Positions 7,281 through 10,865 of a stretch of 10,865 nt of DNA are shown here, in pieces. Source of the DNA: an uncultured Chloroflexota bacterium (lineage in GTDB: Bacteria > Chloroflexota > Dehalococcoidia > SAR202 > UBA11138); the NCBI GenBank assembly GCA_913046025.1, contig CAJWRP010000040.1:1-10865 (forward strand). The letters are read 5' to 3'. A model generated the notes under the pieces. That model did not search any database, was not told where the DNA came from, and saw only the letters and a list, made by a program, of their open reading frames with translations. A program made the position numbers and the translations under genes. How positions within the stretch are numbered: the stretch's first letter is position 1; each line of letters begins with the position of its first letter.

Positions 7281-7328
7281 CTTGCATCACACGCAGGAGG
7301 TCAGAGGTTCGAGTTTTATATCGCCACC
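7281..7328 (+). tRNA. 3' half of a tRNA-Val(CAC)-like gene (fragment)
   Basis: The stretch CTTGC-ATCACAC-GCAGG (7281-7297) forms a proper anticodon arm: five base pairs and a 7-nt loop with T at position 33 and CAC as anticodon (7288-7290). It is followed by a short variable region, AGAGG-TTCGAGT (7303-7314) like a T-arm 5' side and loop, and ATCGCCACC (7320-7328) like an acceptor 3' end. The T-stem 3' strand is decayed (TTTAT instead of a complement to AGAGG). Upstream bases do not give the matching acceptor 5' strand or a D-arm, so this is not a working tRNA. Such 3' halves are characteristic of attachment sites left by integrases that target tRNA genes. Confidence 0.6.
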
Positions 7329-7380
7329 GCACGCGAATTAATTAGAACCCGCAAACCATAACTAGTCGTTCGCATTGGAT

Positions 7381-7412
7381 AAAAAAAGGGACCAGCCGAA
7401 TGTGGCTAGTCC
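7381..7412 (-). terminator. intrinsic terminator on the minus strand
   Basis: Read on the minus strand, GGACTAGCC (7412-7404), loop ACATTC, GGCTGGTCC (7397-7389) make a 9-bp stem with one G-U pair, directly followed by C and seven T residues (7387-7381). This is a strong Rho-independent terminator. No minus-strand gene ends just upstream of it: the next one is the RraA-like gene ending at 8228, more than 800 bp away. It may have served a gene now lost, or block read-through into the crotonase operon. Confidence 0.75.
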
Positions 7413-7497
7413 ATATTCTTACTTGCGGTTTCAACCTTCCCATGGGCTAACTGAGGTTTTCCGGATGTTTCTTGAAATACATTAAGTGGGAATTTAG

Positions 7498-8037
7498 TTT
7501 CCTGCCCTTGAAAAGCATCCTGAAATCGCCGACTTCGTCGCGATAAAACTCGCGGATGATTTCGGACTAGCCATCGCCTGTAGTCCTGCGGATGACTCTA
7601 CCCAATGCTATTTAGAATTCACTAAAGTACTGAAGAAACCAGGCTTTGAAATGGCCATGGATGAGGTTGCGGGCCTTGCTAAATCGGAAGGCGTTCATCG
7701 CATAGTGACTGACCAATTTTCTAGCCAGGCTATTGTGGAAGCCCTGGAACATCGAGGACTGGCTGTATGGCAAGTGCCTTGGACGGGCAGAAGCGCTAAA
7801 GGGCAGTCAAAACACCATAGATATGGACAAGTGAAGGCTCTGCTGGCCCAAGGTGAGTTAGCTCTGATTGACGATGCTGCACTGAGGATGGAACTGTCAA
7901 GCTTTAGTGTGACTCCTGCGGCTGTAGACCCGGGTTATAGGGTAATCCCCAAAGGCCCGGACGACCGGGCTGACGCGGCAGTACTAGCAATCACAGAAGT
8001 CATGAACGGTAGTGCCCCACGGATTCGGTGGATCTAG
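7498..8037 (+). pseudogene. phage terminase large subunit relic (nuclease domain only)
   Basis: A plus-strand frame open from 7498 (after TAG at 7495) to TAG at 8035-8037, 179 codons. The first ATG is at 7651, yet protein-like sequence starts well before it ('DDFGLAIA', 'LEFTKVLKKPGFE'), so the true gene began further upstream and has lost its front. The recognisable part, 'RIVTDQFSSQAIVEALEHRG', 'VWQVPWTGRS' and 'PKGPDDRADAAVLAI', resembles the RNase H-like nuclease domain of large terminase subunits, which cut concatemeric phage DNA during head filling; the DDRADA aspartates match the C-terminal metal site. The ATPase domain with Walker motifs is absent. It is the only plus-strand gene in the window and lies among minus-strand host genes. 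A functional short nuclease starting at 7651 cannot be excluded but is unlikely. Confidence 0.65.
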
Positions 8038-8116
8038 CCAATGCTCACAAAGTTGTATGAAAAGGTTTTGTATGACGGTGGTGCATTAGTACATCGAGCA
8101 GCTGGATGAAAATCTA

Positions 8117-8156
8117 AGGCATTACCGTATTTCACCGGCGAAATACGGTAATGCCT
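8117..8156 (-). terminator. perfect 17-bp inverted repeat, probable terminator after the RraA-like gene
   Basis: AGGCATTACCGTATTTC (8117-8133) and its exact complement (8140-8156) flank a 6-nt loop ACCGGC. The stem can be lengthened by CT/AG with one bulged A. On the minus strand the hairpin is followed by TAGATTTTC, a modest T-run, about 70 nt after the stop of the RraA-like gene, so termination of that gene is the simplest role. On the plus strand it is followed by AGGAG and no T-run. Confidence 0.6.
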
Positions 8157-8168
8157 AGGAGATCCGAC

Positions 8169-8231
8169 ATGGAACTGGATTATTGCGTGATTTGCGAAGT
8201 CGTCGGCTGGAAGTCTGACGACCCGGCCTAG
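8169..8231 (+). CDS. 20-codon open frame with a good ribosome binding site (uncertain)
   Basis: ATG at 8169 is preceded by AGGAG (8157-8161) with 7-nt spacing, an ideal arrangement, and runs to TAG at 8229-8231. The peptide MELDYCVICEVVGWKSDDPA holds a Cys-x-x-Cys pair. The binding site abuts the perfect hairpin at 8117-8156, and the end of the frame meets the antisense 3' end of the RraA-like gene. It could be the front of a phage gene cut by the event that formed the scar, a small peptide, or chance. No family is recognised. Confidence 0.25.
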   Translation: MELDYCVICEVVGWKSDDPA

Positions 8232-8920
8232 CCTCCGGACATCTCTTCGAACAAGGCGTTCAGCTTTTCCACGGTGAAGTCAGGCGACTGGCATAGCGAG
8301 ATCAGCGCCTGTTCCGATTCCTCTACCCGCCTTGTCGCCCCCGGAACGTCGGCTGCGATGGAATTGGGCACGGACAATACGCCATGCTTGTCGCCGACGA
8401 TGATGTCTCCGTTGTTCACCTGAAGGCCCCCGACGGTGACCGGCACTCCCATGTCCACGATGTGCACGTAGGCGTGGGAGACCAATACCTCGCTGGCGAA
8501 GGCAAAGAAGCCTAGGTCCAACATCTCGTCCAGGTCTCGTACCCCGCCGTCGGTCACAAGCCCAAGGCAACCCAGTGCCTTATGGATGTTGGCGTTAACC
8601 TCGCCCCAGAAGGAGCCAATGGGATTCGGGTAGTCCAGGTCTTGTATGACCATCACGCGAGGCTCGGGAACACTGAGGATCATATTGAAGTAGTCCTCGT
8701 TGGACTCCTCCATATACTCTGCGGACTTGTCTTTGGCCGTTATCACTGCGGTAACAGCGTGCCCCACCATGTTGCCCAAGCTAGGGAACATACACTTGAT
8801 ATCCGGTGCCATGAATCCCTGATCACGGGGCTGGATGTCGAACGTCTCAATAGCGTTGGCTATGGAAGGGGTAGAAAATTGACCTAGCTGATCCAGTAGT
8901 CCCCGTGTTATCTCTGCCAC
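8228..8920 (-). CDS. RraA-family protein (HMG aldolase / oxaloacetate decarboxylase-like)
   Basis: A 230-residue protein of the RraA-like fold. The members of this length are mostly class II 4-hydroxy-4-methyl-2-oxoglutarate aldolases or oxaloacetate decarboxylases that cleave a C-C bond next to a keto acid using a divalent metal. Seen: 'FSTPSIANAIE' (15-25), 'GEVNANIHKALGCLGLVTDG' (106-125) and the family signature 'VTDGGVRDLDE' (122-132) with Arg128 and Asp129 as substrate and metal residues, then 'GDIIVGDKHGVLSVP' near 160-176. I place the start at GTG 8920-8918 because AGGAGAGG ends 4 nt upstream (AGGAG core 7 nt); an ATG 7 codons earlier (8941) has only GGAAG at short distance. It follows the hybrid methyltransferase gene by 42 bp. 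Regulation of RNase E, known for the shorter E. coli RraA, is not implied. Confidence 0.88.
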   Translation of the reverse strand: MAEITRGLLDQLGQFSTPSIANAIETFDIQPRDQGFMAPDIKCMFPSLGNMVGHAVTAVITAKDKSAEYMEESNEDYFNMILSVPEPRVMVIQDLDYPNPIGSFWGEVNANIHKALGCLGLVTDGGVRDLDEMLDLGFFAFASEVLVSHAYVHIVDMGVPVTVGGLQVNNGDIIVGDKHGVLSVPNSIAADVPGATRRVEESEQALISLCQSPDFTVEKLNALFEEMSGG

Positions 8921-8962
8921 GTTGCCTCTCCTGAGTTCCATGCGCTTCCGGCTGTAATTTCC

Positions 8963-9766
8963 CTAGCGCCAGTTGGTATCCGTCACAAACTCCGCCACCA
9001 TCGCGGCCTTACGCTCGTCCGGCAGCCATGTTGACTTGAAACATTGCTCATGCGATAGCACCAAATCGACGTCCACGAAAGCCGCAGCGATTGGCATGTC
9101 GAGTTCGTCCAGTTTTGGCTTCATGGTGTCTTCGAACCATCCCTCGATGAATTCGACATGATCGATCTCTCCGAATTCTTGAATGTTGGAGATAACTTGC
9201 TCCTTGTCCGAAGCGAAGGAACCGGTCTTGAACTTGTACTCTTTCCTAGACGCGCTAGGGAGATTGGGTTTAGGGTTAGCCAGAGGGTTGCTATTCTTGG
9301 CTTCCATCTTCGTGCCGGGATAGAGCTCGGAGGGGAACCAGCCGGCCTCTCCCGCCCGAGAAGTATCCATCAACTTCAACCCCTCTTTATCTTCCAGGTA
9401 CTTGTAGTGGTAGTCGTACACATTAGGAAGACCCTCGAAAGAATCGAAAACATCGAGCATCTTATCAAGATGTTTCGCCACGATGCTAAGTTTGGCCGTG
9501 GAGTTGCCCAGCGCGCAACCGCATTCGACAATGGCGCCCGGAGTACTCGATTCATTCCACAATGAATTCGCAATGAATTGGGTGTCTGCCGCGGAAGAAA
9601 AACCCTGTATCCCGTTGTCAATGTCTTTGAATCGCCTGACTACATCCTTAGGCAAAAGAGGGTTTCTGTAAATGATATATGCTTCCTTCGGGCTCAACTG
9701 GAAGTCATTCAGGTATCCTTTATATCGCCGTGATGAATTTCTAGATTTTCGAAGTACGGACTTCAC
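8963..9766 (-). CDS. TylF/MycF-type methyltransferase with an aberrant C-terminus (probable hybrid)
   Basis: A 267-residue frame. Residues 55-245 match the TylF-type SAM-dependent O-methyltransferases: SAM motif 'GAIVECGCALGNSTAKL' (77-93), 'LDVFDSFEGLP' (104-114), 'IDHVEFIEGWFEDTM' (201-215) and 'AAAFVDVDLVLSHE' (227-240), where the DVD acids bind metal. In the family about 40-60 more residues follow, including a 'pGG...DD' metal-binding segment. Here the chain ends with 'STWLPDERKAAMVAEFVTDT' plus three residues, unlike that fold. The last 60 or so bases are visibly GC-richer than the AT-rich body. I infer a recombination that joined the methyltransferase to the 3' end of another gene once upstream of the RraA-like gene; activity is doubtful. 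The start is GTG at 9766 with no clear binding site. Confidence 0.75.
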   Translation of the reverse strand: MKSVLRKSRNSSRRYKGYLNDFQLSPKEAYIIYRNPLLPKDVVRRFKDIDNGIQGFSSAADTQFIANSLWNESSTPGAIVECGCALGNSTAKLSIVAKHLDKMLDVFDSFEGLPNVYDYHYKYLEDKEGLKLMDTSRAGEAGWFPSELYPGTKMEAKNSNPLANPKPNLPSASRKEYKFKTGSFASDKEQVISNIQEFGEIDHVEFIEGWFEDTMKPKLDELDMPIAAAFVDVDLVLSHEQCFKSTWLPDERKAAMVAEFVTDTNWR

Positions 9767-9810
9767 GGTTGTTGGAAGAAATGTAGTCGTTACCTATTTT
9801 TTAACTTCGG

Positions 9811-9838
9811 ATTAGAAAGAATTTTAACTTAGATACAA
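9811..9838 (-). promoter_or_regulatory. possible sigma-70-type promoter for the methyltransferase gene
   Basis: On the minus strand TTGTAT (9838-9833) is followed after 16 bp by TCTAAT (9816-9811), the latter matching five of six positions of TATAAT. It lies about 45 bp upstream of the GTG start in an AT-rich stretch. The -35 match is poor (three of six). Confidence 0.3.
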
Positions 9839-9910
9839 CGCAACGACAAGGAACTATTTGGTTTCGAAATTGGCTGAATCGGACCTTTTGGTCGCGCAGA
9901 GAACTATTTC

Positions 9911-9941
9911 TGAAAGGAAACACCAATGCTAACCATTGGTG
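9911..9941 (-). terminator. hairpin with T-rich tail downstream of metH
   Basis: CACCAATG (9921-9928) and CATTGGTG (9934-9941) are perfect inverted arms with a 5-nt loop CTAAC. On the minus strand the hairpin is followed by TTTCCTTTCA, a broken T-run. It is about 120 nt after the metH stop, so a weak intrinsic terminator is plausible. Confidence 0.4.
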
Positions 9942-10063
9942 AGGCACAAGACTCAATCTAAGCGGCGCCCGACCGGCAAGGCGCAGAAGTACTGGAGGGA
10001 GTTAATGAAGCCGAGTAAGGAGGTGAACCGTCACCGTTCAAAGCAGGTTCGCCCAAACCAAAC

Positions 10064-10865
10064 TTACCCGTCGTAGGCGAGGTTGGCTCTAAGCCAGCGC
10101 TCTGTCTCGCCGACGGTCAAGCCTTTGCGAACCGCGTAGTCTTCTATCTGGTCCTTGCCGATGCGACCAACACCGAAGTAGTGTGATCCAGGATTCGAAA
10201 AGTAGAAGCCGCTAACCGACGCTGCAGGCATCATGGCGAAATTCTCAGTAAGCGAAATGCCGGCGGTTGCCTCAGCATCCAGCAGGTCGAACAGCATCTG
10301 CTTCTCGGTGTGATCGGGACATGCTGGGTAGCCTGGAGCCGGTCTGATGCCCTGGTAGCTCTCCTTGATCAGGTCGGAGTTGTCCAGATTCTCGTCAGAA
10401 GCGTAACCCCAAAGCTCGCGGCGCACGCGTTCGTGCATGCGCTCGGCCAGGGCCTCCGCCAGCCGATCCGCCAGCGACTTCACCAAGAGAGCCGAGTAGT
10501 CGTCGTTCGCGGCCTCCATCTCACGCGTGATCTCTTCCACTCCGAGACCGGCAGTAACCGCGAAGCCCCCGACCCAGTCGGGTTTTCCGGAGTCGACCGG
10601 GGCGACGAAGTCGGCCAGGCAGCGGTTCGGCCGCCCATCTTTCGCGAATTGTTGCCGAAGGTGGTGGAGCACTGCGAGGCGTTGCGAGCGGTCGACGTCC
10701 GTATAGAGTTCGATGTCGTCCCCAATCGCGTTCGCGGGGAAGAACCCTGTCACCGCTCGCGCGACGATCCTCCGATCGGTCGCGAGGCGGTCCAACAGCG
10801 CTTCGGCATCAACCATGAGGCCCCGCGCCGATTCTCCCACGACGTCGTCCTCCAAGATGGCGGGG
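10064..10865 (-). CDS. metH: cobalamin-dependent methionine synthase, C-terminal activation domain (runs off the right edge)
   Basis: The frame enters from the right edge and ends at 10064; about 266 residues are visible. The whole visible part is the reactivation domain of MetH, which binds SAM and remethylates oxidised cob(II)alamin with a flavodoxin-type electron donor, rescuing the enzyme that makes methionine from homocysteine and methyltetrahydrofolate. Clear motifs are '[15 protein letters not shown]' at the edge, '[17 protein letters not shown]' (the SAM-binding [12 protein letters not shown]), '[20 protein letters not shown]' and '[16 protein letters not shown]'. The apparent start at 10855 is a Leu codon (TTG) inside the domain, since homologous residues continue upstream of it; the real start lies far outside. 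Catalytic homocysteine, folate and B12 domains are not in the window. The reading frame is intact, and the gene appears functional. Confidence 0.95.
   Translation of the reverse strand, partial: PAILEDDVVGESARGLMVDAEALLDRLATDRRIVARAVTGFFPANAIGDDIELYTDVDRSQRLAVLHHLRQQFAKDGRPNRCLADFVAPVDSGKPDWVGGFAVTAGLGVEEITREMEAANDDYSALLVKSLADRLAEALAERMHERVRRELWGYASDENLDNSDLIKESYQGIRPAPGYPACPDHTEKQMLFDLLDAEATAGISLTENFAMMPAASVSGFYFSNPGSHYFGVGRIGKDQIEDYAVRKGLTVGETERWLRANLAYDG

Larger units (their letters stand above)
6978..7497. other. non-coding stretch with tRNA fragment and terminator
   Basis: A 520-bp AT-rich stretch with no supportable gene. From left to right: a short hairpin GTGGGT/ACCCAC (7047-7052 with 7060-7065, 7-nt loop), a weak minus-strand promoter candidate for the crotonase unit (-35 TTGTCC at 7199-7194, 17-bp spacer, -10 TTAAAT at 7176-7171), a tRNA 3' half (7281-7328), and a leftward intrinsic terminator (7381-7412). 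The mixture of broken elements is typical of an insertion scar. Confidence 0.6.
9767..10063. other. AT-rich intergenic stretch between methyltransferase and metH
   Basis: About 300 bp without a convincing gene. It holds a promoter-like pair for the methyltransferase, a hairpin facing metH, and a 9-bp direct repeat GAACTATTT (9851-9859 and 9901-9909). A short plus-strand frame between TAA 9930 and TAG about 10074 reads 'KRRPTGKAQKYWRELM', which faintly recalls the start of IS66-type accessory proteins, but it is too short and decayed to call. Confidence 0.5.

Noticed and set aside
7238..7300. CRISPR array or complete tRNA
   Set aside because: No regularly spaced repeats anywhere in the window, and the tRNA lacks a D-arm and a 5' acceptor strand.
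7563..7575. Ten-base match to the terminator arm (GGACTAGCCA) inside the terminase relic
   Set aside because: Too short to indicate a duplicated element; most likely coincidence.
8041..8109. 22-codon frame just after the terminase stop, as a portal-protein front
   Set aside because: Placement fits phage gene order, but there is no binding site and no recognisable portal sequence.
9931..10076. Plus-strand frame resembling an IS66-type accessory protein start
   Set aside because: Only about 15 residues look suggestive; no terminal repeats, transposase or start site are present.

Overview
The window looks like a piece of a bacterial chromosome of moderate GC content. The gene content is mixed and catabolic: a flavin-dependent oxidoreductase of the luciferase-like family, class III CoA-transferases, a crotonase, cupins, an NHL-repeat lyase-like protein, an RraA-like aldolase and a cobalamin-dependent MetH. 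This combination, with several TTG/GTG starts, resembles environmental Chloroflexota (Dehalococcoidia / SAR202-like lineages) that carry many such paralogues. The taxonomic call is inference from gene content only; no rRNA or marker gene is present.

Region 1 (1-6977, all minus strand). Read in transcription order: a crotonase, two class III CoA-transferases whose ends overlap by 8 bp, a 287-bp gap, an NHL six-bladed-propeller protein with amidating-lyase-like motifs, an LLM-family monooxygenase, a two-domain cupin, and the 5' end of a probable carboxymuconolactone-decarboxylase-family gene that runs off the left edge. Together they suggest degradation of a still unidentified organic acid: CoA activation or transfer, hydration or other crotonase chemistry, flavin-dependent oxygenation, cupin chemistry and decarboxylation or peroxide handling. 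The substrate cannot be read from the sequence. Spacing suggests two or three transcription units rather than one.

Region 2 (6978-8231) is a scar between the minus-strand blocks. It holds the 3' half of a tRNA-Val(CAC)-like gene, an intrinsic terminator pointing left, a plus-strand relic of a phage terminase large subunit that kept only its nuclease part, and a perfect 17-bp inverted repeat. The simplest reading is the remnant of a prophage or gene-transfer element that had used a tRNA 3' end as its attachment site.

Region 3 (8228-10865, minus strand): an RraA/HMG-aldolase-like gene; directly upstream of it a TylF-type methyltransferase that appears to have lost its own C-terminus and gained a short unrelated tail; a roughly 300-bp AT-rich gap; and the 3' end of methionine synthase metH (activation domain), which runs off the right edge. 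The methyltransferase looks like a rearrangement product inserted into an older rraA transcription unit.
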